Position numbers and translations under genes: made by a program. The notes beneath the pieces were generated by a model. It was not told the DNA's origin. It searched no databases and saw only the letters and a program-made list of their open reading frames with translations. This document shows positions 9,343 through 18,468 of a stretch of 64,000 nucleotides of DNA, piece by piece; position 1 is the stretch's first letter, and each line of letters begins with the position of its first letter. This DNA comes from Pelomonas aquatica (GTDB taxonomy: Bacteria; Pseudomonadota; Gammaproteobacteria; Burkholderiales; Burkholderiaceae_C), in contig NZ_JAPPUW010000023.1 in NCBI RefSeq assembly GCF_026712205.1, positions 1-64,000 of the forward strand, read 5' to 3'.

Positions 9343-10616
9343 TGCGTCGCGTCCTCTTCATTGCCTACTTGTTTCCGCCGATTGCCAATTCCGGCACTCG
9401 GCGCAGCCTTGCCTTCGCAAATCACCTGCCGGACCTTGGCTGGGAGCCACTGGTACTGAGTTGTGAGCCTGAGCCGCGCGCAGCGTTGGATGCCGAACTT
9501 TTGGCCGAGGTCCGGGTTGGCACGCGTGTCGAGAGGGTTGCGCTACAGAGTCGGCTGCATGCGCGCCGCTGGGCAGGCTGGCTGCCAGGCCGGCTTGGCG
9601 AGCGAGCTGCCGACGCGCTGGCTTGGAGGCTCGAGGCTCGGGCCGAAGTGCCTGATCAGGCAGCGAGCTGGATGGCACCAGCTGTCGAGCGGGCGATGGC
9701 CTGGCACGATAGTGCAGGCTTCGATGCCATTTATGCCAGTGGATGGCCCTGGACGGCCTTCCTGATCGCACGCGAGGTGTCGCGCCGCACCGGCAAGCCC
9801 TATGTTCTGGACTATCGTGATCAATGGGCGCCCAGCGGTGACATGGCCTGGGAGTCGGTCTCGCCTGCGCAGGCGCGTGAGAACCCAGCGCTGGAGCGTC
9901 TCGCAGCTCGTGATGCTGCGGCCGTCATTACCGTGACCCAGGCTCTTGTGGACAGCATCGGCCGCGACTGTGGCCGTGACGACCTGCACCTGATCACGAA
10001 CGGCTTCGAGTCCAAGGACTTTGCCGGCGATGTGGCGCCTGTCGGGGACGGCTTGCTGCGCATCAGCTATACCGGTGTCTGGCGCCCGGGCTATGGGTTG
10101 CAGGATCTGTACGCGGCCGTTGCCTTACTGAAGATGCAGGGCTACGCCGAACTGGAACGGTTGCGGGTGCGGGCGGCTGGTTTTGCGCCCGGGCCAGCCG
10201 CCGAGGCTGGTGTCACAGATTGGGTGACCGAATTCGGCCCGGTGCCCCATGGCCAGGCGTTGACACTGATGAAGCAGGCCGACCTGCTCTACCTGCCTGT
10301 GCCGACGGGCTACTACGCTACCGCATCGCTGCCTGGCAAACTGTTCGAATACCTCGCCTGCGGTCGCCCCATCCTCGCCGTCGTGCCCGAGCGTAGCGAG
10401 GTGGCCAGGGTGCTCGACGAAGTTGGCGGCGGTGTGCGCTGTGAGCCAGGCGACGTGCAGGGGCTGGCTCGGATGCTGTTGGGCTGGTTGCGCGGCGAGG
10501 CCAGCGTAGCGCCACCGTCGGGCATTGAACGCTACAGCCGAGCGGCGACGGCGAAGCACCTGGCTCAGGTGCTGACCGCGGCAGCTGACGGTCAGGCGCC
10601 GGAGTCTTTGCCGTGA
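9342..10616 (+). CDS. Glycosyltransferase family 4
   Basis: 424-residue GT-B glycosyltransferase. ATG 9342 is taken as start, sharing one base with the upstream TGA; a TTG immediately before it is less likely. The N-terminus AYLFPPIANSGTRRS is the glycine-containing acceptor loop, YRDQWAPSG is a frequent second motif in this subgroup, and the C-terminal half contains GKLFEYLACGRPILAVVP. Codon use is visibly less GC3-biased than in 1-8000, with more NNT and TTG codons. That may mean a separate acquisition, common for sugar-assembly genes. Its stop overlaps the flippase start by GTGA. Confidence 0.86.
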   Translation: MRRVLFIAYLFPPIANSGTRRSLAFANHLPDLGWEPLVLSCEPEPRAALDAELLAEVRVGTRVERVALQSRLHARRWAGWLPGRLGERAADALAWRLEARAEVPDQAASWMAPAVERAMAWHDSAGFDAIYASGWPWTAFLIAREVSRRTGKPYVLDYRDQWAPSGDMAWESVSPAQARENPALERLAARDAAAVITVTQALVDSIGRDCGRDDLHLITNGFESKDFAGDVAPVGDGLLRISYTGVWRPGYGLQDLYAAVALLKMQGYAELERLRVRAAGFAPGPAAEAGVTDWVTEFGPVPHGQALTLMKQADLLYLPVPTGYYATASLPGKLFEYLACGRPILAVVPERSEVARVLDEVGGGVRCEPGDVQGLARMLLGWLRGEASVAPPSGIERYSRAATAKHLAQVLTAAADGQAPESLP

Positions 10617-12106
10617 GCGTCGTGCGGCGTGCGTTGTTGTTCTCCTTCGCGGAGCGCTACGCGCTGATCGTCATCAACCTGGCGAGCAATCTGCTGATTG
10701 CCCGCCTGCTGACGCCGGCCGAGATCGGTGTCTATTCGGTGACGTTGGCCGTTATGAGCATTGCTCAGACGCTGCGCGACTTCGGCATCGCCAGCTACCT
10801 GATCCAGGAAAAGGAACTCACCGATGACCATGTCCGCACGGCGCTGGGCGTGACGCTGGCCATCGGCATCAGCCTGGCTCTGGTGCTGGCCGTGGCCGCA
10901 CCCTGGGTGGCGGATTTCTATCGAGAGCCACACATGCGTAGCTTGGTCTGGCTGGCCTCGCTGAACTTTCTGTTGCTGCCCTTCTCGACGATCTCGCTGG
11001 CGTTGCTGCGCCGGCGCATGGCCTTCAAGGCCGTCGCGGGCGTGAGCCTCGTCGCCACGGTGGCTGGGGCGATCACCAGTGTCAGCCTGTCCTGGGCGGG
11101 GTTTGGACCGCTCGGCCTGGTGGCGGGAACCCTCGTCGTCAGCGCAACAACTGGCTTTACGGCTTGGGTGGCGCAGGGGGAGCGGCGCTTGTTGCGACCA
11201 AGCCTGTCGCATTGGCGCAGCCTTTTCCGCTTCGGTGCCCAGAGCTCGGCCGTGGGCATCGTCACGTCGGTCGCCATGGACATCAACGATCTGGCCGTTG
11301 GCAAGCTGATGGGCTTCGAGCCGGTGGCACTGCTGAGCCGTGCTCAGGGCCTGATGTATCTCTTTTACCGTGACCTGATGGGGGCAGTGCGCAACGTTGC
11401 ATACCCGGCCTATGCCAAGGCTGTGCGGGAGCGGCAGGAGATGGAGCCGCTCTATGTGGCCAGCGTCAACTATGTCTGCGTCGTCGCCTGGCCCTTCTAC
11501 GGCTTCGTCTCCTTGTATGCACTGGAGACCTTGCGCCTGCTGTTCGGCCCGCAGTGGGATGCCGCAGCCCCCCTGGTGCCACTGTTCTGTCTAGGAGGGG
11601 CGTTTGCGGCGATTGGCAACCTGATGGGCAATCTGACGGTCGCGATGGGCCGCATGGATCTGCTGACGCGCATGGAGCTGTTCTTCCAGCCCGTACGTGC
11701 TGCCCTCGTCGTAGCGATGGCGGCCTATTGGCGTCAGCCCTGGGCCTGCGCTGCCGCATTCGCGCTGACCCTGCTGCTGCAACTGCCGTTGATCTACAGC
11801 GTGAAGGCCCGTTTCCTGTCCAACGACTGGCCGGCATTGCGCCGCAATCTGGCGCGTAGTGCACTCGTCGCGGTGCTGGCGCTGACTCTGCCCCTCTTGC
11901 TGAAACTGCTGCTGCCCTGTTCGCCGGGGCAGCCCATGCCCTGGCCTGGCTTTGCGCTGGCCATCGTCGGCTGCATTCTGGGTTGGCTGCTGGCGCTGTC
12001 CTGGTGCCGCCACCCATTGGCCTCGGACCCCGCATTTGCGAGGCTGACATGCTTTTGGCGGCACCGCCGGCACGACAATCCGCCCCGGATCGACAAAACC
12101 GAATGA
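10613..12106 (+). CDS. Lipopolysaccharide/oligosaccharide flippase (Wzx-like)
   Basis: 497-residue polytopic membrane protein of the polysaccharide biosynthesis/MOP exporter superfamily, with roughly 12-14 hydrophobic helices. It starts with FAERYALIVINLASNLLIAR, an N-terminus commonly seen in exopolysaccharide Wzx proteins. Such flippases move undecaprenyl-pyrophosphate-linked repeat units from cytoplasm to periplasm, handing them to a polymerase such as the product of 7073-8386. GTG 10613 overlaps the glycosyltransferase stop, and its own stop overlaps wbpB (ATGA). Specificity unknown; the family assignment is firm. Confidence 0.88.
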   Translation: MSVVRRALLFSFAERYALIVINLASNLLIARLLTPAEIGVYSVTLAVMSIAQTLRDFGIASYLIQEKELTDDHVRTALGVTLAIGISLALVLAVAAPWVADFYREPHMRSLVWLASLNFLLLPFSTISLALLRRRMAFKAVAGVSLVATVAGAITSVSLSWAGFGPLGLVAGTLVVSATTGFTAWVAQGERRLLRPSLSHWRSLFRFGAQSSAVGIVTSVAMDINDLAVGKLMGFEPVALLSRAQGLMYLFYRDLMGAVRNVAYPAYAKAVRERQEMEPLYVASVNYVCVVAWPFYGFVSLYALETLRLLFGPQWDAAAPLVPLFCLGGAFAAIGNLMGNLTVAMGRMDLLTRMELFFQPVRAALVVAMAAYWRQPWACAAAFALTLLLQLPLIYSVKARFLSNDWPALRRNLARSALVAVLALTLPLLLKLLLPCSPGQPMPWPGFALAIVGCILGWLLALSWCRHPLASDPAFARLTCFWRHRRHDNPPRIDKTE

Positions 12107-13182
12107 ATCCCATGTGCCAGTCCCATTCCCTTGTCAAAGACCGCAAGGTCCGCTTCGCGCTGATCGGCTGTGGCCGCATCGCCCAGAACCATTTCGAAGC
12201 CGTCAAGAAGCATGCCGACCGAGCCGAACTGGTGGCTGTGGCGGATGTCGATGCGACGGCACTGGCCGAGGCTGTCGCCAAGACAGGCGCACGCGGCTTC
12301 GTGTCGCTGACCGAACTGCTGGCGGCCCGTGTCGACCTGAACATCGACTGCGTCGTGCTGACGACGCCCAGCGGACTGCACCCGCGCCAGGCCATCGAGG
12401 CGGCCCAGGCCGGCCTCCATGTGATGACCGAGAAGCCCATGGCCACGCGCTGGCAGGATGGCCTGGCCATGGTCAAGGCCTGCGATGACGCCGGCGTGCA
12501 GCTCTTCGTCGTCAAGCAGAACCGCCGCAACTCGACGCTGCAGCTGCTCAAGCGGGCCGTGTCCGAGGGCCGCTTCGGACGCCTGTACAACATCGCCGTC
12601 AACGTGTTCTGGACCCGCCCACAGGCCTACTACGACAGCGCCGAATGGCGTGGCACCTGGGAGTTCGACGGCGGCGCTTTCATGAACCAGGCCAGCCATT
12701 ACATCGACCTGCTGGACTGGGTCTGCGGCCCGGTCGAAAGCGTCATGGCCTACACCGGCACGCTGGCGCGCAACATCGAGGTCGAGGACAGCGGCGTGGC
12801 CGCGCTGAAGTGGCGCAACGGCGCGATGGGCACCGTCAACGTCAGCATGCTGACCTACCCGAAGAACCTCGAAGGCTCGATCACCATCCTGGGCGAGAAG
12901 GGCTCCGTGCGCATCGGCGGCGTCGCCGTCAACGAGATCCAGCACTGGCAGTTCGAGGCGCCGCACGAGATGGACGCGCAGATCGCCGACGCGAGCTACC
13001 AGACCACGTCCGTCTACGGCTTCGGCCACCCGCTCTACTATGACAACGTCATTGGCACGCTGCGGGGCGAGGCCCAGGCCGAGACCGATGGCCGCGAGGG
13101 TCTGAAGTCGCTGGAACTGCTGATCGCGATGTATCTGAGCGCCCGTGACGGCAAGCGCATCAACCTGCCGCTGGCCTACTGA
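12103..13182 (+). CDS. wbpB: UDP-GlcNAcA 3-dehydrogenase (WbpB/WlbA-like)
   Basis: 359-residue Gfo/Idh/MocA oxidoreductase. It would oxidise C3 of UDP-GlcNAc uronic acid to the 3-keto sugar using tightly bound NAD. The NAD site is GCGRIAQNH (residues 22-30) and the family EKP motif lies at residues 110-112. QNRRNSTLQLL and WRGTWEFDGG are typical of the WlbA/WbpB branch. The start is ATG 12103 by the ATGA overlap with wzx; the longer frame upstream is inside wzx. wbpD and wbpE follow with spacings of 3 and 0 bases, giving the conserved B-D-E order for making UDP-2,3-diacetamido-2,3-dideoxyglucuronate. Confidence 0.9.
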   Translation: MNPMCQSHSLVKDRKVRFALIGCGRIAQNHFEAVKKHADRAELVAVADVDATALAEAVAKTGARGFVSLTELLAARVDLNIDCVVLTTPSGLHPRQAIEAAQAGLHVMTEKPMATRWQDGLAMVKACDDAGVQLFVVKQNRRNSTLQLLKRAVSEGRFGRLYNIAVNVFWTRPQAYYDSAEWRGTWEFDGGAFMNQASHYIDLLDWVCGPVESVMAYTGTLARNIEVEDSGVAALKWRNGAMGTVNVSMLTYPKNLEGSITILGEKGSVRIGGVAVNEIQHWQFEAPHEMDAQIADASYQTTSVYGFGHPLYYDNVIGTLRGEAQAETDGREGLKSLELLIAMYLSARDGKRINLPLAY

Positions 13183-13185
13183 AGC

Positions 13186-13773
13186 ATGCCGACAACCATC
13201 CACCCCAGCGCCATCGTCGACGACGGCGCCCGGCTCGGCGACGGCTGCCGTGTCTGGCACTTCGTGCACATCAGCGCCGGCGCGCGCATCGGTGCGAAGT
13301 GCTCCTTCGGCCAGAACGTCTTCGTCGGCAACGACGTGACGATCGGCGACAACGTCAAGATCCAGAACAACGTGTCGGTCTACGACGCGGTGACGCTGGA
13401 AGACGACGTCTTCTGCGGCCCCAGCATGGTGTTCACCAATGTCTACAACCCGCGCTCGGCCGTCACGCGCAAGGACGAGTACCGCCGCACGCTGGTGAAG
13501 CGGGGCGCGACGCTGGGCGCCAACTCCACCATCGTCTGCGGCACGACGGTCGGCCGCTTTGCCTTTGTGGGTGCCGGCGCCGTCATCAACCGCGACGTGC
13601 CCGACTTCGCGCTGATGGTGGGCGTGCCCGCCCGGCAGATCGGCTGGATGAGCCGCTTCGGCGAGCGCCTGGAACTGCCGCTGGCGAGCGAGCAGCCCGT
13701 CGAGGCCGTCTGCCCCCACACCGGCGACCGCTATGTCCTGAGTGGACAACAACTCCAACTGATCGAGAGCTGA
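13186..13773 (+). CDS. wbpD: UDP-3-amino-GlcNAcA N-acetyltransferase (WbpD/WlbB-like)
   Basis: 195-residue left-handed beta-helix acetyltransferase of the hexapeptide repeat family. It would transfer acetyl from acetyl-CoA to the 3-amino group produced by the WbpE-like aminotransferase. The hexapeptide repeats run through most of the protein ([30 protein letters not shown]). [13 protein letters not shown] and the [15 protein letters not shown] ending are diagnostic for WbpD/WlbB rather than general sugar O-acetyltransferases. A TGA-ATG junction joins it directly to wbpE. Confidence is high because all three pathway genes are adjacent. Confidence 0.91.
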   Translation: MPTTIHPSAIVDDGARLGDGCRVWHFVHISAGARIGAKCSFGQNVFVGNDVTIGDNVKIQNNVSVYDAVTLEDDVFCGPSMVFTNVYNPRSAVTRKDEYRRTLVKRGATLGANSTIVCGTTVGRFAFVGAGAVINRDVPDFALMVGVPARQIGWMSRFGERLELPLASEQPVEAVCPHTGDRYVLSGQQLQLIES

Positions 13774-14871
13774 ATGGACTTCATCGACCTCAAGAGCCAG
13801 TACGCGGCCCTGCGCGACAACATCAACGCCCGCATCCAGAAGTTGCTGGACCACGGCCAGTACATCCTCGGCCCCGAGGTCAGGGAGATGGAGGAGGCCC
13901 TAGTCGCCTACACCGGCGCCAGGCACTGCATCAGCGTCGCCAGCGGCACCGAGGCGCTGCTGATCTGCCTGATGGCGCTGGACCTGCAGCCCGGTGACGA
14001 GATCATCACCAGCCCCTTCACCTTCGCGGCCACGGCCGAGATGATCGTGCTGGCCGGTGGCGTGCCCGTCTTCGTCGACATCGAGCCCGATACGGCCAAT
14101 ATCGACGCCAATCTCATCGAGGCGGCGATCACGCCCCGGACCAAGGCCATCATGCCGGTCAGCCTCTATGGCCAGGTGGCCGACATGGACGCGATCAACG
14201 CGATTGCGCAGAAGCATGGCATCGCCGTCATCGAAGACGCCGCACAGAGCTTCGGTGCGAGCTACAAGGGCAGGAAAAGCTGCAACCTCTCCACCTTCGG
14301 CTGCACCAGCTTCTTCCCCAGCAAGCCGCTGGGCTGCTATGGCGACGGCGGCGCCATCTTCACGAGCGACGACAGGCTGGCTCAGGCCTGCCGCGAGATC
14401 CGCATCCACGGCCAGAGCCAACGCTATCTGCACACGCGCCTGGGCGTCGGAGGCCGCATGGACACGCTGCAATGCGCCGTCGTGCTCGGCAAGCTGGACC
14501 GCTTCGAGTGGGAAATCAAGCGCCGCCTGGAATTGGGCGATGCCTACCGCGCGAGGCTGAGCGCGGCCATCCCGGGCCTGCAGCCGCTGGCCGTGCGCGA
14601 CGATCGCGACTGCGTCTGGGCGCAGTACACCGTCTTCGTCGACGAGCGCGACGCCGTGCAGGCCAGGCTCAAGGCTGCCGGCGTGCCGACGGCCGTGCAC
14701 TATCCGCGGCCGCTGCACCACCAACCGGCCTACGCGCAATACGCGAGGCCCGAGGACTGCCCGCACAGCATCGCCGCCGCCGAGCGCGTGATGAGCCTGC
14801 CGATGAGCGCGGATCTCTCCGACGAGCAGCTGAATCGCGTCGTGACTGCATTGACCGCCGCGCTGGGCTGA
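13774..14871 (+). CDS. wbpE: UDP-2-acetamido-3-keto-glucuronate aminotransferase (WbpE/WlbC-like)
   Basis: 365-residue PLP-dependent DegT/DnrJ/EryC1/StrS sugar aminotransferase. The PLP lysine is K184 in SFFPSKPLG, with EDAAQSFGA upstream and SGTEAL near residue 58. WbpE uses glutamate to aminate the 3-keto sugar made by WbpB. The start ATG follows the wbpD TGA without a gap. It is the last gene of the coupled rightward operon; 65 non-coding bases follow before the membrane protein at 14937. A WbpI-type 2-epimerase is not seen here, so the gluco isomer is the predicted product unless one lies outside the window. Confidence 0.91.
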   Translation: MDFIDLKSQYAALRDNINARIQKLLDHGQYILGPEVREMEEALVAYTGARHCISVASGTEALLICLMALDLQPGDEIITSPFTFAATAEMIVLAGGVPVFVDIEPDTANIDANLIEAAITPRTKAIMPVSLYGQVADMDAINAIAQKHGIAVIEDAAQSFGASYKGRKSCNLSTFGCTSFFPSKPLGCYGDGGAIFTSDDRLAQACREIRIHGQSQRYLHTRLGVGGRMDTLQCAVVLGKLDRFEWEIKRRLELGDAYRARLSAAIPGLQPLAVRDDRDCVWAQYTVFVDERDAVQARLKAAGVPTAVHYPRPLHHQPAYAQYARPEDCPHSIAAAERVMSLPMSADLSDEQLNRVVTALTAALG

Positions 14872-14936
14872 CCGGCTGATGGCCCTGTTTTCGAGGCGCG
14901 CGGTTCGGCGCCTTGCAATGCTGAGATCAAGCTGCG

Positions 14937-16739
14937 ATGAAGCCGATTGAGCAAATCTCCTGGAGCTTCTGGAGAGGTATTGCCGGCAGCGTCCTGCTGG
15001 TGACGGTGGCCATCTTCGTCTGGCTGGCGCCACGCGGCTTCGAGTACACCGATGAGTCCTTCTACCTGCTCAGCCTGACCTCGTGGCGCGAGATTTCTTC
15101 CTCGCCCACGCTGTTCGGCGTGGTGCTGGGGGGACCGTTCGAACTCCTTGGACAGAGCATCGTGGTGTTCCGGCTGGCGGGCATGTTCGCGCTGCTGTGC
15201 TCGAGTGCCTACATGGCCAGGGCGGCCCTTCGATTCGCCGCCGCCGGACGGCGCTCCGCTGAGCCGGGATTGGACGGGTTCGTGGTGCTGGTGGTCATGG
15301 GCACGGCCATGCAGTTCTACACGGTGTTTGGTGTCCTTCGCGTGCCGTCCTACAACCTGCTGGCGTTGTGCGCCTTGATGTTTGCAACCGGCGCCATGCT
15401 GGGTCTTTCGGCGGCGCAGCGCGCTGGTGAGGCGTATTTTCTGCGGGCCGTCATCTATGGCGTTGCGCTCGGGCTGTGTGCTGCTGGCAAGGTGTCCACG
15501 GCCTTGCTGGGCTCCCTGCTCCACCTGGTCTATTTCGGCCTGTTGCTTCGTGGGCCCAGACCGGTGGCCATTGGCAAGGCGGCGATCGGTGCCGTGCTCG
15601 GTTTTGCGCTTGTCGCGGGCGCGGTGCTGGTGTTGCAGCCTAAGGCTGCTGCCATCCTGAGCATGGGTTTGTCCTTGTCCCGCATCGTCGACGACCGTTA
15701 TGGGCCCGCCAGCCTCGTCAACTTGCTTCGCTGGGACGTTCAGCGACAGGTGAGCGAATATTGGTTCGTTCCTGTCGGGCTGCTGGCGTTGGCCGCTGCC
15801 CAGAGGTGGTGGCCCGGCCGCATCGCAGCCTGGGTATACCGCGCCGTGTTCGCTGCATGCTTGCTCGCAAGCGTTGCGGCACAGACCAGTTCCGCCTGGT
15901 CGCACCTCTGGTTGTTGCTGGCCGCGTTGGGCCTGCTGTGGTCGTTTGCCCCTGCGGAGCGGTGTTCGTCGACGACCGACGCGCGGGGCCGTTCCGTCGA
16001 GGAGGCCAGCCTGCCGTTTCTGCTGATGAGCTTGCCGCTTGCCTTCTCCTTCGGTACGAACGGCAGGGTGCTGGCCCACTGTGAAGCGGCGGCAGCCCCG
16101 GCGATGTTGGGGGTGTGCCTGATCGCGATGACGGCATACAGGCAAGGGCGAATGGGACGTGGCGGTGCTGCGCTCTGCCTGCTGTTGCTGGCTTTGCCGG
16201 CCGTCGTCGGCCAATGGCGGCTGATTGCGGATCTGAGCGCCAACTATCGGCAGCGCGTGCCCTTGGGCGCGCAGCAGCTCGAGGTCCATGTCGGCCCTGC
16301 GGGCTCGCGACTTCTCGTGGACGAGGCAACCAGCAGCGCCATCCAATCGTTGCAAGTCGCAGCGTCGAAGGCCGGGTTCAAGTCGGGGACGGCTGTCCAG
16401 GACTTCACCGGCGACGGCGCCGGCATTGTGTTCATCCTGGGCGGCCGGCCATTGGCCGCGGCATGGATGAGTGGCGGCTATCCCGGCGCCGAAGCGGCCG
16501 CATCGAAGCTGCTGTCCGGCGTCGACAAACAGGCGCTGGCGAACGCCTGGCTTATCAGTTCGGAAGACAACCCGCGTTCGATCCCGAACTGGCACGGCAT
16601 CCTTGAGCAGCGACTCGGGCAAGGCTCCCACGAGCTTGCAGCGACTGTTGAAATCCGCTCGCCCTACGATTGGGTGCGGGATTCTCCGGGAACGTGGAGG
16701 GTTGCTTTGTGGCGGCCCGCCCGACCCAGTCCGCGCTGA
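14937..16739 (+). CDS. Polytopic membrane protein, possible GT-C glycosyltransferase
   Basis: 600-residue protein with about ten to twelve hydrophobic helices and a roughly 130-residue soluble C-terminal tail. The first loop after helix 1 contains EYTDESFYLL, an acidic DE pair in the position where GT-C enzymes (PMT/ArnT type) carry catalytic acids. On that basis it may transfer a sugar from a polyprenyl-phosphate donor in the periplasm; I do not recognise a named family. Codon use is less GC3-rich than that of wbpBDE. It is the last plus-strand gene before a convergent operon, with only 39 bases to the opposing stop. Alternative: a Wzy-like or structural membrane protein. Confidence 0.6.
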   Translation: MKPIEQISWSFWRGIAGSVLLVTVAIFVWLAPRGFEYTDESFYLLSLTSWREISSSPTLFGVVLGGPFELLGQSIVVFRLAGMFALLCSSAYMARAALRFAAAGRRSAEPGLDGFVVLVVMGTAMQFYTVFGVLRVPSYNLLALCALMFATGAMLGLSAAQRAGEAYFLRAVIYGVALGLCAAGKVSTALLGSLLHLVYFGLLLRGPRPVAIGKAAIGAVLGFALVAGAVLVLQPKAAAILSMGLSLSRIVDDRYGPASLVNLLRWDVQRQVSEYWFVPVGLLALAAAQRWWPGRIAAWVYRAVFAACLLASVAAQTSSAWSHLWLLLAALGLLWSFAPAERCSSTTDARGRSVEEASLPFLLMSLPLAFSFGTNGRVLAHCEAAAAPAMLGVCLIAMTAYRQGRMGRGGAALCLLLLALPAVVGQWRLIADLSANYRQRVPLGAQQLEVHVGPAGSRLLVDEATSSAIQSLQVAASKAGFKSGTAVQDFTGDGAGIVFILGGRPLAAAWMSGGYPGAEAAASKLLSGVDKQALANAWLISSEDNPRSIPNWHGILEQRLGQGSHELAATVEIRSPYDWVRDSPGTWRVALWRPARPSPR

Positions 16740-16778
16740 CCGCAGCGACGCGGGCCGGAGGGGCTCGCCGCCGCTGCT

Positions 16779-18452
16779 TCAAGCCAGGCGCCAGTCCGGC
16801 GCATGCCGGCGCAGCCACTGCTCCAGCATCATCAGGATCCAGACCATTTCGCCGTAGTAGCCCGCGTGTTCCTTGAGTCTGTGGGTCAGCAGGCTCTCGA
16901 CGAACTCGGTGCGCACGATGCCGCGCGCGGCGACGCCGCGCAGCGACTCGGCGGCCAGCGCGTTCAGCGCCGCGTCCTTGACGGCCCAGGGGCCGAAGGG
17001 CAGGCCGAAGCCGTGCTTCTTCTTCGTCAGGATCTCGTCCGGCAGGAAGCCGCGCAACGCTTCCTTGAAGAACCAGCGCAGCTTCAGGCCCTTGAGCTTG
17101 TAGTGGGTCGGCAGTTTCAGCGAGAAGTCCAGCAGCCGCGTGTCCAGCAGCGGAAAGCTGACGTCCACACCGGCCAGGCCGGTCGTGCCGACGACCTTGG
17201 GCAGGTCGTTCTCGGCCAGCGTGTAGCGCCAGTCGAAGGCCAGCATCTGGTTGACCAGGCTGGCGTCGTGCGGGCCGCCGTTCCAGGTGGCGCGCTGGTG
17301 CTCGCGCGGCGCATCGGTACTGACGGCCGCCAGGAAGGCCGGCGTCAGCACGTCGGCCAGGCCCAGGCGGTCCAGCAGGTTGTAGCTCTGCATGCGGTCC
17401 GGCATCGGCACGCGGGCCTGGCGGATGTAGCTGGTGCCCTTCTTCAGCAGCGGGATGTTGCCGGTGATCGGGTTCACGAACAGCGGGTTCAGCACGCCGG
17501 CGCGCAGCGGTGAAGGGATCTGGCTGTAGACGTGGAAGACGCGCTCCTTGGCGTAGCGCACGTTGCCGCCGAAGAGTTCGTCGCCGCCGTCGCCGGCCAG
17601 CATGCGGGTGTAGCCGTCGGCGCGCGCCTTGCTCGCGCAATAGAAGGCCGGCACGGCCGAGGAGTTGCCGAAGGGCTGGTCGTAGTGGGCCGCGACGTCG
17701 GGGATGGCGTTCACGAGGTCGGCGGGCGTCACGTAATACTCGTGGTGGTCGGCGCCGTAGGCCTTGGCCGCAATGCGCGCATAGGCCATCTCGTCATAGC
17801 CCTCGGCCTCGAAGCCGATGGAGTAGCTGGCTGCCGGCTTGCCGGTGGCCTCGCCGAGCAGGCCGCAAACCGTCGAGCTGTCGGTGCCGCCGCTCAGGAA
17901 GCAGGCGGTCCTGCCGTCGCTGCCGAGGCGGTCCTTGACCGCCGCGCGCAGGATGCCGCGGAACTCGTCGCGCAGCGCGTCGAAGTCGGGGTCGGCCTGC
18001 TCCACGAAGCGCGCGACCCAGTAGGGTGCGACGGTCAGCCTGCCGTTCTCGAACAGCGCGTAGTGGGCCGGCGGCAGGCGCAGGATGCCGGCGTAGATCG
18101 TGCGCGGCGACGGGATGCAGTGGTGGAAGAGGTAGTCGAAGATGGCCTGCCGGTCCAGCGCCGTGATGCCGAGGCGGCGGGCCAGGTCGTTCGCGCGCGT
18201 CGCATAGTGCAGCCGGCCGCCCTGCACCGCGTAGCAGAGGCTGTGCATGGCGAAGCGGTCGACGGCGAGCCAGGCACCGCCGCCGGGCAGGTCCAGCGCC
18301 ACCGCGAACTCGCCGCCCACGTCGGCCGCGCAGCTTGCACCGCGCGCGGCGTAGGCCTGCTGCCAGGCGGCCAGGGCGATAGGAGCGGGCGCGGAGAAGC
18401 GTGGGAGGCCGGAGGCGAAGGGTGTGTCGGGCGGCAGGGCTTGGGCTTGCAT
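16779..18452 (-). CDS. Asparagine-synthase-related protein lacking the glutaminase nucleophile
   Basis: 557-residue protein with a complete AsnB-type synthetase half: PP-loop SGGTDSS at residues 187-193, and GDGGDELFGG further on. The N-terminal glutaminase domain is shortened. The protein begins MQAQAL with no Met-Cys, and only the second half of the Ntn domain is recognisable (GGEFAVAL, DRFAMHSLCYA, RLPPAHYA). It therefore should not hydrolyse glutamine itself and may use free ammonia, borrow ammonia from a partner, or join an amine other than ammonia to a carboxylate. It is the last gene of the leftward operon, 16 bases after the GNAT gene. No Cys-starting alternative frame was found just upstream. 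Confidence 0.85.
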   Translation of the reverse strand: MQAQALPPDTPFASGLPRFSAPAPIALAAWQQAYAARGASCAADVGGEFAVALDLPGGGAWLAVDRFAMHSLCYAVQGGRLHYATRANDLARRLGITALDRQAIFDYLFHHCIPSPRTIYAGILRLPPAHYALFENGRLTVAPYWVARFVEQADPDFDALRDEFRGILRAAVKDRLGSDGRTACFLSGGTDSSTVCGLLGEATGKPAASYSIGFEAEGYDEMAYARIAAKAYGADHHEYYVTPADLVNAIPDVAAHYDQPFGNSSAVPAFYCASKARADGYTRMLAGDGGDELFGGNVRYAKERVFHVYSQIPSPLRAGVLNPLFVNPITGNIPLLKKGTSYIRQARVPMPDRMQSYNLLDRLGLADVLTPAFLAAVSTDAPREHQRATWNGGPHDASLVNQMLAFDWRYTLAENDLPKVVGTTGLAGVDVSFPLLDTRLLDFSLKLPTHYKLKGLKLRWFFKEALRGFLPDEILTKKKHGFGLPFGPWAVKDAALNALAAESLRGVAARGIVRTEFVESLLTHRLKEHAGYYGEMVWILMMLEQWLRRHAPDWRLA

Positions 18453-18468
18453 CTCGGGTCTTGTCGGA

